Origin: Thiohalospira sp051746205
GTDB taxonomy: Bacteria; Pseudomonadota; Gammaproteobacteria; Thiohalospirales; Thiohalospiraceae
Assembly: GCA_051746205.1 (NCBI GenBank)
Contig: JBNJEU010000006.1
Location: 5,439-69,438 of the forward strand
Length of the DNA: 64,000 nucleotides
Reading direction: 5' to 3'
The notes under the pieces are model-generated. The model did not search any database and was not told the origin of the DNA. It saw nothing but the letters and a program-made list of their open reading frames with translations. Positions 16,843-24,905 of this stretch are shown piece after piece; within the stretch, counting starts at the first letter, position 1, and every line of letters begins with the position of its first letter. Made by a program: the position numbers and the translations under genes.

Positions 16843-18452
16843 CACGAATCCTGCCTGTCGTTGTCGCCGGCGTCGCCCGTCGGCTGTTCGTCGGCCTGTT
16901 GCGCCTTTTTCTGCTTTGCCCGCTCGACCGCGGCCTGGATGGCAGCCTTCTTGTCGTCTCCCTGGCCGCCGCCGTCGCCGCTCTCCTCGGCCACGGCCTT
17001 CTTCTTCCTGGCCTGCCGGGCGGCGCGTTCGGCCTTCTCCCGTTCCAGCCGTTCCTGGCGGAACTCGTGGCGCTCGCGGGCGATGTCGGCCTTGCGCCGT
17101 TCGCGCTCCTCGTTGGCGATCTCGGTCTTGGCGAAGCGGTAGTATTGTACCAGCGGCAGGTTGCTGGGGCAGACGTAGGCGCAGCAGCCGCATTCGATGC
17201 AGTCGAACAGGTTGAATGCCTGGGCCTTGTCCAGGTCCTTGTCGCGGGCGTACCAGTAGAGCTGTTGCGGCAGCAGCCGGGCCGGGCAGACGTCGACACA
17301 GGCGCCGCAGCGGATGCACGGCATCGGTTCCGGCGAGCGCCGGACCTCGTCGGCGGCGGGTACCAGCAGGCAGTTGTTGGTCTTCACCACCGGGGCCTCG
17401 TGGTGGAAGAGACGAAAGCCCATCATCGGGCCCCCAACGATGACCTCGCCGATGGCCTCGCGCCGTTCCACCCGGCTCTCCACCAGCGTGCCGATGGGGG
17501 AGCCCAGGCGCACGCGCCAGACTCCGGGGTCCGGTATGGCCGAACCGGTGATCGTGACCAGCCGCTCCACCAGCGGCCGTCCTTCGTTTACAGCCCGGTG
17601 GATGGCGGCGGCGGTGCCGACGTTGTGACAGATTACGCCGATGTGAACCGGCAAGCCGTTGCTGGGCACCTCACGGCCGGTGAGGGTATGGATCAGCTGC
17701 TTTTCGCCCCCGGCCGGGTAGCGGGTGGGCACCGCGACGATGTTGACTTCCACCACCTCCGGCCGTTCATGGGCCAGCCGGGCGCGCTCCGATTTCAGTG
17801 CGGTAATGGCCGCCGGCTTGTTGTCCTCCACGGCAATGATGCAGTGCCTTGCGCTCAGGGCGTGGCGCATGACCAGCAGGCCGCGCAGGATCGCCTCCGC
17901 ATCGTCGCGCATCAGCCGGTCGTCGCAGGTGATGTAGGGTTCGCATTCGGCACCATTGAGGATCAGGGTTTCCACCGCCCGGCCCCCGGAGTTGAGTTTG
18001 ACCGCGCTGGGGAAGCCGGCGCCGCCGAGACCGACGATCCCCGCCTTGCGGATGTGCTGGCGCAGTCGGTCGGGCTCGATGCTGGGATAGTCGGGTAGCG
18101 GCGTCGGCTCCGCCCAGGTGTCCTCGCCATCGGCGGCAATGACGATGCAGGGCGCGCGCAGGCCGGAAGGATGGGCCACCGGCCGTTCCTCGATGGCGGT
18201 CACCGTTCCCGACGTGGAGGCGTGCACCGGTACACCCAGATATTCGCTGCAGCGGGCGATCAGTTCGCCGGCGAGTACGTGCTGGCCCACTTCGACCACG
18301 GGCTCGGCCGGATCACCGATGTGCTGCTGCAACGGTAGGATCAGTTCCGGTGGCAGCGGCGCCTCGCGCACCTCCCGTTCGGCGGACGCCTTGTGTCCCG
18401 GCAGCTCCAGGCCTCCGGGAAAGCGCCACAGGCGCGGATTGTCAGTGGCCAC
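16842..18452 (-). CDS. rnfC: Rnf electron transport complex subunit C
   Basis: Peripheral NADH/iron-sulfur subunit of Rnf, 536 aa. The N-terminal part carries glycine-rich GLGGAGFPSAVKL and NGAECEPYITCDD (NADH/FMN-binding family region). Two 4Fe-4S motifs follow, CIRCGACVDVCP and CIECGCCAYVCP. The C-terminal tail is long, charged and Lys/Glu/Ala-rich, typical of gammaproteobacterial RnfC and variable in length. The start overlaps the rnfB 3' end by 11 bp. Confidence 0.95.
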   Translation of the reverse strand: MATDNPRLWRFPGGLELPGHKASAEREVREAPLPPELILPLQQHIGDPAEPVVEVGQHVLAGELIARCSEYLGVPVHASTSGTVTAIEERPVAHPSGLRAPCIVIAADGEDTWAEPTPLPDYPSIEPDRLRQHIRKAGIVGLGGAGFPSAVKLNSGGRAVETLILNGAECEPYITCDDRLMRDDAEAILRGLLVMRHALSARHCIIAVEDNKPAAITALKSERARLAHERPEVVEVNIVAVPTRYPAGGEKQLIHTLTGREVPSNGLPVHIGVICHNVGTAAAIHRAVNEGRPLVERLVTITGSAIPDPGVWRVRLGSPIGTLVESRVERREAIGEVIVGGPMMGFRLFHHEAPVVKTNNCLLVPAADEVRRSPEPMPCIRCGACVDVCPARLLPQQLYWYARDKDLDKAQAFNLFDCIECGCCAYVCPSNLPLVQYYRFAKTEIANEERERRKADIARERHEFRQERLEREKAERAARQARKKKAVAEESGDGGGQGDDKKAAIQAAVERAKQKKAQQADEQPTGDAGDNDRQDS

Positions 18453-19014
18453 GGTATGCCTCCCTCAGGGCCTCTTCCGGTGGCTTCGGGTAGGGCCAGC
18501 GCCACGTACCCGGAGTCTCGGGGACCGGGACCATGTCGATGCAGTCCACCGGACAGGGTTCGATGCAGAGTTCGCAGCCGGTGCACTCCTCCTCGATGAC
18601 GGTATGCATCTGCTTGGCGGCGCCGAGGATGGCGTCCACCGGACAGGCCTGAATACAGAGGGTGCAGCCGATGCAGATGTTCTCGTCGATGATGGCAACG
18701 GTTTTTTCTTCCTCCTCGACACCATGCTCCTCGCTCAGGGGCTTCGGTTCGACCCCGAGCAGGTCGGCGAGCTTCTGGATGGTCGCCTCGCCGCCGGGCG
18801 GGCACTGGTTGATGTCGGCTTCGCCGGCGGCAATGGCCTCGGCGTAGGGACGGCAGCCCGGGTAGCCGCACTGGCCGCACTGGGTCTGGGGCAGGATGGC
18901 GTCGATGCGGTCGGCCACCGGGTCGCCCTCGACCCGGAAACGCACCGAGGCGAAGCCGAGCAGCAGGCCGAAGGCGAGCGCCAGACCGGCGATGGCCAGG
19001 ACCGCGTCCACCAT
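18442..19014 (-). CDS. rnfB: Rnf electron transport complex subunit B
   Basis: Iron-sulfur subunit of Rnf, 190 aa, anchored by one N-terminal hydrophobic helix. A four-cysteine cluster motif (QTQCGQCGYPGC and then the later NQCPPGG) precedes a double ferredoxin domain with CIGCTLCIQACP and CTGCELCIEPCP. It starts 2 bp after rnfA and overlaps rnfC by 11 bp. Confidence 0.95.
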   Translation of the reverse strand: MVDAVLAIAGLALAFGLLLGFASVRFRVEGDPVADRIDAILPQTQCGQCGYPGCRPYAEAIAAGEADINQCPPGGEATIQKLADLLGVEPKPLSEEHGVEEEEKTVAIIDENICIGCTLCIQACPVDAILGAAKQMHTVIEEECTGCELCIEPCPVDCIDMVPVPETPGTWRWPYPKPPEEALREAYRGH

Positions 19015-19016
19015 GT

Positions 19017-19598
19017 TCAGAGGGTCACCAGCCCGGAGAAGCCCATGAAGGCCAGCGACATGATCCCGGCCGTGACGAGCCCGACGGCGGCGCCGCGGAA
19101 CGGCGCAGGGACATCGCCGGCCGCCACGCGCTCCCGCACTGCCGCGAACAGCACCAGCACCAGGGAAAAGCCGACCGCGGCGCCGAAGCCGAAGACCGCC
19201 GACTCCAGGAAGCCGTGTTCGGTCTGGACGTTGAGCAGTGCGACACCGAGAACGGCACAGTTGGTGGTGATCAGCGGCAGGTAGATCCCGAGCACCTGGT
19301 GGAGCAGCGGCGACGTCTTCTGCACCACCATCTCGGTGAATTGCACCACCGCCGCGATGATCAGGATGAAGGCGATGGTGCGCAGGTATTCGATGCCCAG
19401 CGGCACCAGCAGCCAGGTATTGACCATGTAGCTGCTGATGGAGGCGAGGGTGAGCACGAAAGTGGTGGCCAGACCCATGCCCATGGCGGTCTCGAGCTTC
19501 GTGGAGACCCCCATGAAGGGGCAGAGTCCCAGGAATTTCACCAGGACAAAGTTGTTCACCAGGATGGTGCTGACCAGAATGAGCAGGAATTCGCTCAT
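19017..19598 (-). CDS. rnfA: Rnf electron transport complex subunit A
   Basis: Polytopic membrane subunit of Rnf, 193 aa, homologous to RnfE, beginning MSEFLLILVSTILVNNFVL and containing LVKFLGLCPFMGVS and ITTNCAVLGVALLN. It is the first gene of the operon, preceded by GAGGGTG just before the ATG at 19598. The promoter must lie in the roughly 77-bp gap after metG. Confidence 0.96.
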   Translation of the reverse strand: MSEFLLILVSTILVNNFVLVKFLGLCPFMGVSTKLETAMGMGLATTFVLTLASISSYMVNTWLLVPLGIEYLRTIAFILIIAAVVQFTEMVVQKTSPLLHQVLGIYLPLITTNCAVLGVALLNVQTEHGFLESAVFGFGAAVGFSLVLVLFAAVRERVAAGDVPAPFRGAAVGLVTAGIMSLAFMGFSGLVTL

Positions 19599-19638
19599 GT
19601 CACACCCTCATTAGCCAATGCTGTAAATGGAGTATGAA

Positions 19639-19667
19639 GGCCGGGCGAGGGAGCCTCAACCCCGGCC
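19639..19667 (-). terminator. Stem-loop downstream of metG
   Basis: GGCCGGG (19639-19645) pairs with CCCGGCC (19661-19667) starting 9 bases after the metG stop on the minus strand. There is no clear U-run. It separates metG from rnfA, which reads in the same direction. Confidence 0.4.
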
Positions 19668-19675
19668 GACCAAGG

Positions 19676-21796
19676 CTATTTGACCCGCATCCCCGGTTCG
19701 GCGCCATCGTCCGGCGCCAGGATGAAGAGGTCGTCGCCCCCCGGGCCGGCGGCCAGCACCATGCCCTCGGAGACGCCGAAGCGCATCTTGCGGGGCGCCA
19801 GGTTGGCGACCATGACGGTGCGTCGTCCCACCAGATCCTCGGGGGCGTAGGCCGACTTGATCCCGGCGAAGACCTGGCGGGTCTCGCCGCCGAGGTCGAG
19901 GGTCAGTCGCAGCAGTTTGTCGGCGCCCTCGACCGGGTCGGCGGCGGTGATGGCCGCCACCCGCAGGTCGATCCTCGCGAAGTCCTCGTAGGTGATCTCG
20001 GCGCCGACGGGGTCGTCGATCAGGGGGCCGGTGGCCGGCGCGACAGCATCGGTTCTCTCTGTATTCATGGCGGCCAGTTCCTTGCTGGATGCCTCGACCA
20101 GAGCATCCACCTGTTTCGGATCGATGCGGGTGAGCAAGGGCTTGAAGGTGTTGATGGCGCCGTCGTTGATGGCGTCGAGGTCGGCCCAGGTCAGCTCGCG
20201 CCCGAGGAACTCCTCGGCGCGGTGGGCGAGGCCCGGCACGACCGGCTTCAGATAGGTCATGATGACCCGGAAGAGGTCGATGCCCATGGCGCAGATGGCC
20301 TGGAGTTCCGGATCGCGCCCCGTCTCCTTCGCCACCACCCACGGTTGCAGTTCGTCGATCAGGCGGTTGGCCTCGTCGGCCAGCTCCATCACCTCGCGGA
20401 CCAGGCGACTGAACTCGCGGTTCTCGTAATGCTCGGCGATGCGCCCGGCCACCCCGGCGAATTCGCCGTGCACCGCACGCCAGCGTTCCACCAGCGCGTC
20501 GCGGGCAGCCAGCGATTCGGCGCCGGCGCCGGAGAAACGGTCCGCATCCCAGAGCAGTTCGTCGTCGAAGCGCTTGTTGATGAACTTGGCGCAGCGGCTG
20601 GCGATGTTCACCACCTTGCCGACCAGATCGGCGTTGACCCGGGCGATGAAGTCATCGGTATTGAGGTCGAGGTCCTCGATGCCCGGGCCGAGCTTGGCCG
20701 CCAGATAGTAGCGCAGATAGTCCGGATCCAGATGGTCGAGGTAGGTGCGAGCGTTCATGAAGGTGCCGCGTGATTTCGACATCTTGGCGCCGTTGACGGT
20801 GAGGAAACCGTGGCAGAACACCGCGCTCGGGGTGCGGAAATTGGCACCGTCGAGCATCGCCGGCCAGAACAGGGTGTGGAAGTAGGCGATGTCCTTGCCG
20901 ATGAAATGGTAGAGCTCGGCCTGACTGTCGCGGCCCCACCAGGCGTCGAAGTCGAGGCCGTCGCGGCGTTCGCTCAGGTTCAGGAAACTCGCCATGTAGC
21001 CGATGGGTGCGTCCAGCCAGACGTAGAAGAACTTGCCCGGGGCGTCGGGGATCTCGAAGCCGAAGTAGGGCGCGTCGCGGGAGATGTCCCAGTCGCGCAG
21101 CCCCTCATCGAGCCACTCCTCCAGCTTGTGGGCGATCTCCGGCTGCACCGTCGGCCGCCCCCGGGGGTCGGTGCCGGCGATCCAGTCGTGCAGCATCGAC
21201 TCGAAGTCGGCCAGGTGGAAGAAGTAGTGCTCGGAGTCGCGTTCCTCAGGCGTCGCCCCGGAGACCACCGAGACCGGGTTGCCCAGCTCGGTGGGCTGGT
21301 AGGTGGCGCCGCACGCCTCGCAGGCGTCACCGTACTGGTCGGCAGCGCCACAGCGCGGGCAGTCGCCCTTGACAAAGCGGTCCGGCAGGAACATCCCGGC
21401 CTCGGGGTCGTAGGCCTGGCGGATGGTCCTGCTGTGGATGTGGTCGGCGGCCAGCAGACGCTCGTAGATGGTTTCCGCCAGCCGGCGGTTCTCCACACTG
21501 TGGGTGGTGTGGAAATTGTCGAAGGCGACGTGGAAGTCGGTCAGGTCCTTCCAGTGCTCGCGGCCGATGCGCTCGATGAGCTCTTCCGGCGGGATCCCCT
21601 CGCGCTGGGCGCGCAGCATGATCGGCGTACCGTGGGCGTCGTCGGCGCAGACGTAAATGCAGTGGTTGCCCACCAGGCGCTGGTAACGCACCCAGATGTC
21701 GGTCTGCACGTATTCCACCAGGTGGCCGAGGTGGATGGCGCCGTTGGCGTAGGGCAGGGCGCTGGTGACCAGGATGTTGCGGTGGCCTTCGGTCAT
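19676..21796 (-). CDS. metG: Methionyl-tRNA synthetase
   Basis: Class I aminoacyl-tRNA synthetase charging tRNA-Met, 706 aa, the long form. HLGH (22-25) and KMSKS (338-342) are the ATP-site signatures. The zinc-binding insert has CPRCGAADQYGDACEACGA. A C-terminal tRNA-binding OB-fold domain begins around ITYEDFARIDLRVA. The ATG at 21796 gives the expected N-terminus. It is the upstream neighbour of rnfA on the same strand, separated by a stem-loop. Confidence 0.97.
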   Translation of the reverse strand: MTEGHRNILVTSALPYANGAIHLGHLVEYVQTDIWVRYQRLVGNHCIYVCADDAHGTPIMLRAQREGIPPEELIERIGREHWKDLTDFHVAFDNFHTTHSVENRRLAETIYERLLAADHIHSRTIRQAYDPEAGMFLPDRFVKGDCPRCGAADQYGDACEACGATYQPTELGNPVSVVSGATPEERDSEHYFFHLADFESMLHDWIAGTDPRGRPTVQPEIAHKLEEWLDEGLRDWDISRDAPYFGFEIPDAPGKFFYVWLDAPIGYMASFLNLSERRDGLDFDAWWGRDSQAELYHFIGKDIAYFHTLFWPAMLDGANFRTPSAVFCHGFLTVNGAKMSKSRGTFMNARTYLDHLDPDYLRYYLAAKLGPGIEDLDLNTDDFIARVNADLVGKVVNIASRCAKFINKRFDDELLWDADRFSGAGAESLAARDALVERWRAVHGEFAGVAGRIAEHYENREFSRLVREVMELADEANRLIDELQPWVVAKETGRDPELQAICAMGIDLFRVIMTYLKPVVPGLAHRAEEFLGRELTWADLDAINDGAINTFKPLLTRIDPKQVDALVEASSKELAAMNTERTDAVAPATGPLIDDPVGAEITYEDFARIDLRVAAITAADPVEGADKLLRLTLDLGGETRQVFAGIKSAYAPEDLVGRRTVMVANLAPRKMRFGVSEGMVLAAGPGGDDLFILAPDDGAEPGMRVK

Positions 21797-21958
21797 GGAT
21801 GCCTTCTGTGCTGGTTGCGGAACGTGCGGCCGTTGCCTTCCGGGGGCGCGGAGGTGCGACCGGAAACCCGGTAACTTAGCATTCCAGGGGGGAATCGACC
21901 AGAGAGGATGGAGGTGGGAGGTGGGAAGCGGGCAGGGGGGACGGTGGACCGTCTCACG

Positions 21959-22002
21959 CGGGCTCTTGCGCCAGACCGGTCACCGGTCCGTGCAAGAGCC
22001 CG
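21959..22002 (-). terminator. Strong stem-loop after the TRL-like lipoprotein gene
   Basis: A perfect 11-bp inverted repeat (21959-21969 with 21992-22002; arms CGGGCTCTTGC / GCAAGAGCCCG) encloses a 22-base loop that itself contains an ACCGGT repeat. It begins 8 bases past the stop at 22010. There is no long U-tract, but position and strength suggest termination or mRNA protection. The remaining gap to metG (21797-21958) shows no gene. Confidence 0.6.
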
Positions 22003-22009
22003 TTTCCAT

Positions 22010-22330
22010 CTACTCGCCGCGGACGACGGTGCAGTTGGTGCCGTACACCCCGAGGATTACGTTGACGTCACGGTCGACGCTGGCTACCTTGGTGATGCCG
22101 GCGTCCTGCTTGGCGGCCTCGATGCTGGAGTCTCCCCGGACCAGCAGGCCGAGGATGTTGTCGGCGCAAGCACGTCCCTCCTTGGAAGCCCCCGCATTCG
22201 GGGTCGCCGTGACGGCGTCCTGGGTCTCGGTGTAGAGCATGCCGGTCCCGCTGTTGGTGGGTATGGCGGCACAGCCACCCAGAAGGGCGGCGGCGGCAAT
22301 CACACTCGGAACGGCCAGGTAAAGCTTCAT
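22010..22330 (-). CDS. TRL-like family lipoprotein
   Basis: Small lipoprotein (106 aa) with a signal peptide and lipobox LLGGC. The mature part follows the TRL-like domain pattern (GTGMLYTETQDAVTAT, GRACADNILGLLVRGDSSIEAA, GITKVASVDRDVNVILG). TRL-like proteins are small bacterial lipoproteins of unknown function. The start at 22330 has AGAGGAGT upstream. A minus-strand TATACT at 22397-22392 could be its -10 box. It ends in a strong stem-loop. Confidence 0.85.
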   Translation of the reverse strand: MKLYLAVPSVIAAAALLGGCAAIPTNSGTGMLYTETQDAVTATPNAGASKEGRACADNILGLLVRGDSSIEAAKQDAGITKVASVDRDVNVILGVYGTNCTVVRGE

Positions 22331-22446
22331 CTTGTTGACTCCTCTGTCTTTCAGCTCGATACCGGCCCGCCAACCGGCGGGATGTCACGTCAGTATAGGA
22401 GACGGATTCCCGTGTTGCCTGGTCTGATGAAATGCGCCACTCTTTG

Positions 22447-22462
22447 TGTGACGCCTGTCACA
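22447..22462. promoter_or_regulatory. Perfect CRP/Vfr-type palindrome upstream of the DLH gene
   Basis: TGTGA-CGCCTG-TCACA exactly matches the CRP consensus TGTGA-N6-TCACA, and symmetry extends one more base each side (GTGTGAC-GCCT-GTCACAC, 22446-22463). It ends 20 bases before the ATG at 22483 and just before the ribosome site. That position would favour repression of a promoter overlapping it (for example GATAAC at 22465-22470), or control from an upstream start. The binding protein is inferred, not shown. Confidence 0.6.
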
Positions 22463-22482
22463 CTGATAACAAGGAGTCCGTC

Positions 22483-23271
22483 ATGCGTATGCCGGTGGTT
22501 GTAGTCGCATCATTGTTCCTCCTCGCGCCTCTGCAGGCGGCCGAAATCCACACCGAAACGGTGACCTACGAGCACGATGGTCACGAGCTCACCGGCTATG
22601 TCGCCCACGATGGTTCGCATTCCGAGCCGCGCCCCGGCGTCCTGGTGGTCCACGAGTGGTGGGGGCACAACGAATACGCCCGAGATCGGGCGGAGCAGCT
22701 GGCTGAAGCGGGCTACGTCGCCTTCGCCCTGGACATGTACGGCGGCGGCGAGGTGGCCGACCATCCCGACGAGGCGGGCGCCTTCGCCGGCCGGGTCAGA
22801 GAAAACCATGATCGGCTGACCGGCCGCTTCGATGCCGCCCACGACTGGCTGGCCGACCATGAACTGACGGCGGGGCAACCACTGGCGGCGGTGGGGTACT
22901 GCTTCGGCGGCTCGGTGGCACTGGAGGCGGCCCGAGCCGGGGCGGATCTGGCGCTGGTGGCGAGTTTCCACGGGGGGCTGGCCACCGATCACCCGGCCGA
23001 GGCGGGCGAGGTGGATGCCGAGCTGCTGGTCTTCACCGGCGGTGCCGACCCCATGGTTCCGACGAAACAGGTGGCCGGGTTCAGGGAGGAGATGGATGCG
23101 GCCGGAGTGCGCTACACACTGGTCGAGTTCGCGGGGGCGAAACACAGTTTCACCAATCCGGAGGCGGATGCCATCGCCGAGCGCTTCGGCATGCCGGTGG
23201 GCTACGATCCCCGCGCGGACCGCGATTCATGGCACCACCTGCTGGGTGTGATGTCCGACCGTCTGGAGTGA
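22483..23271 (+). CDS. Exported dienelactone hydrolase family protein
   Basis: Alpha/beta hydrolase of the dienelactone hydrolase family, 262 aa, with a signal peptide (MRMPVVVVASLFLLAPLQA, cleavage before AEIH), so probably periplasmic. The nucleophile is cysteine in GYCFGGSVAL; a catalytic aspartate is likely in FTGGADPMVP and the histidine in GAKHSF. The natural substrate is unknown; such exported DLH proteins are common next to unrelated genes. The ATG at 22483 follows AAGGAG (22471-22476); an earlier in-frame ATG would place the operator-like palindrome inside the gene and lose the signal peptide. Confidence 0.9.
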   Translation: MRMPVVVVASLFLLAPLQAAEIHTETVTYEHDGHELTGYVAHDGSHSEPRPGVLVVHEWWGHNEYARDRAEQLAEAGYVAFALDMYGGGEVADHPDEAGAFAGRVRENHDRLTGRFDAAHDWLADHELTAGQPLAAVGYCFGGSVALEAARAGADLALVASFHGGLATDHPAEAGEVDAELLVFTGGADPMVPTKQVAGFREEMDAAGVRYTLVEFAGAKHSFTNPEADAIAERFGMPVGYDPRADRDSWHHLLGVMSDRLE

Positions 23272-23312
23272 TTCCAGTCGGCCTCCGGCCGAGTACTGCG
23301 GCCGCCCTGTCG

Positions 23313-23341
23313 TTTCGTTGTCACGGGGGTGGGCTTATACT
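23313..23341 (+). promoter_or_regulatory. Candidate promoter giving a leaderless mRNA
   Basis: TATACT (23336-23341) lies six bases before the ATG at 23348, with TTTCGT (23313-23318) 17 bp upstream as a poor -35. A start site about seven bases past the -10 would coincide with the ATG. There is no Shine-Dalgarno sequence before that ATG. Confidence 0.3.
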
Positions 23342-23347
23342 GCCCCC

Positions 23348-24298
23348 ATGAATGATCTGAAACAGGCCATCGAAGCCCAGCGCGACACCCTGCAGACCCG
23401 CCTCCATGACCCCCTGGCGAAGCTCGCCGAGCGGATCGCGGAGGTCTGGCCCCGTCGCGAGGCACTGGACAGCCGTCTGCAGGAGGGCCTGACGGACCTG
23501 CCCGAGAGCACCTTCCTCTACGCCCTGAACACCGGCGGCATCCAGATCAGCGACAACGTCTCGCGGGGTGGTCTGCTTCCGGAGCACTTCGGCCGCGACC
23601 GCTCCATGCGCCCGTACATGAAGGAGGCGGTTCCGGCCGATGGCTTCCTGCTCTCCGAGGCGTACATCAGTCTGCTGGGGCGTCGGCCATCGCTGACTGC
23701 CCTGCAGTTGGTCCGCGGACGACGCGGTGAGGCGCTGGGGTTCCTCGGCGCCGACTTCGACCTGCGCAATCTGGCCGACTTTTCCAGCGACCTCTACGAG
23801 GAGAACGCTGAGTGGCGCCAGATCAAAGGGGACCCCTCGATTCGCGGGACGGTCTTCATGCAGAGCCGAACCGAGAGCCTGATGGACCGGAACATGGAAG
23901 CCGCGCTGGCCATCCTGGAGGAGTTGTTTACCGAGCGAGGGGTCTTCCAGGGGGTCTTCCACTTCTCCAGTTCACGCGCCACCCTCTGGACGGTGGAAGA
24001 CCCGTACCGCTACCGGATCCTGACTCACGAGTCGCTGGACGACCCGGATGTCTGCTTCGCCTTTCCCCATGAGCCCTATTCGGAGGCGGCCGTGATCCCG
24101 GCCGCTTCGGTGGCGCCGATCCTGGAAAATTTTCGCGCGCTGCGCTTTGCCGACGAGACGGTCTATCTGCGCTCGGCCTCGTTGAACCTCTTCAACGGCA
24201 TGATCAGTCTGACCTTTTCCTGCGACGGCTCGCACTACATGCCGTGGGACGAGTTCCTGAGCCGGTCCGTCGATTTCTGGCTCGGGGCCACTGGCTAG
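23348..24298 (+). CDS. Soluble PDC/cache-like sensor-domain protein
   Basis: Cytoplasmic protein of 316 aa without signal peptide or membrane segment. The central part (about 55-145) resembles a PDC/cache ligand-binding fold of the type found in chemoreceptors (GGIQISDNVSRGG, GRDRSMRPYM, GFLLSEAYISLLGRRPSLTA, GFLGADFDLRNLADF); no output domain follows. The remaining C-terminal half is unrecognised. Start chosen at the first sensible ATG; the ribosome site is absent and the mRNA may be leaderless. It is isolated from signalling genes, so ligand and partner are unknown. Confidence 0.75.
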   Translation: MNDLKQAIEAQRDTLQTRLHDPLAKLAERIAEVWPRREALDSRLQEGLTDLPESTFLYALNTGGIQISDNVSRGGLLPEHFGRDRSMRPYMKEAVPADGFLLSEAYISLLGRRPSLTALQLVRGRRGEALGFLGADFDLRNLADFSSDLYEENAEWRQIKGDPSIRGTVFMQSRTESLMDRNMEAALAILEELFTERGVFQGVFHFSSSRATLWTVEDPYRYRILTHESLDDPDVCFAFPHEPYSEAAVIPAASVAPILENFRALRFADETVYLRSASLNLFNGMISLTFSCDGSHYMPWDEFLSRSVDFWLGATG

Positions 24299-24353
24299 GA
24301 GCCCCGTTTGTCGCGATAATGGCGCCCGGAATCCGAGCACGAGAACCCCGACC

Positions 24354-24905
24354 ATGCGCGCGAAACTCGCCGTCCTGTTGCTGGCCCTCAGCCTGACCCC
24401 CGGCGCCGCACCCGCCTACGACACCCTGGAGCGGGGCGAGGGCGGCGCCACGACCCTGGACCTCATGGAGCGGTTCGCGGGCCATCGGGGCGCCGTCGAC
24501 CGGGACCTCGTCGCCCAGCTGTTCGATGCGCGGGTGATGACGAGCATGAACATCCCCACCGAACACCTGCGGGTGGCCTTCTACGACGCCGATACCGGGC
24601 GGCGGATGGACCGCCACGAGATCCGCGAACTGGTCGGCGACGAACCCCACGACGGCATGGTCGAGCTGATGTTCGTGGCCGCGGACGTCGCCCCGGAGGG
24701 ACTGCCCATGGAGGTCGGTCAGCTGGTTGCGCTGATGGACGCCTCCTACCTGTCCAGCATGCGCGTGCCGGCCCCCGTCGATGTCGAGTTCTACGATGTC
24801 CGCTGCGGACCGGAGGGCCGTCGGGGCGGCGGGGTCTCCGGCCACACGCCACGGGAACCGTGCGAGCCCGGCGCGGCGGGGATGTCGCCGGGCGGGGATG
24901 AATGA
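24354..24905 (+). CDS. Hypothetical exported protein coupled to the M23 peptidase gene
   Basis: Unrecognised 183-aa protein with a clear signal peptide (MRAKLAVLLLALSLTPGAAPA). The mature part contains two similar stretches, DARVMTSMNIPTEHLRVAFYDA and DASYLSSMRVPAPVDVEFYDV, suggesting an internal repeat of about 85 residues. The C-terminal tail is Gly/Pro-rich and probably disordered. Its stop overlaps the start of the peptidase gene (ATGA at 24902-24905), so the two are probably co-expressed in the periplasm. GATAAT at 24315-24320 is a possible -10. Confidence 0.75.
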   Translation: MRAKLAVLLLALSLTPGAAPAYDTLERGEGGATTLDLMERFAGHRGAVDRDLVAQLFDARVMTSMNIPTEHLRVAFYDADTGRRMDRHEIRELVGDEPHDGMVELMFVAADVAPEGLPMEVGQLVALMDASYLSSMRVPAPVDVEFYDVRCGPEGRRGGGVSGHTPREPCEPGAAGMSPGGDE

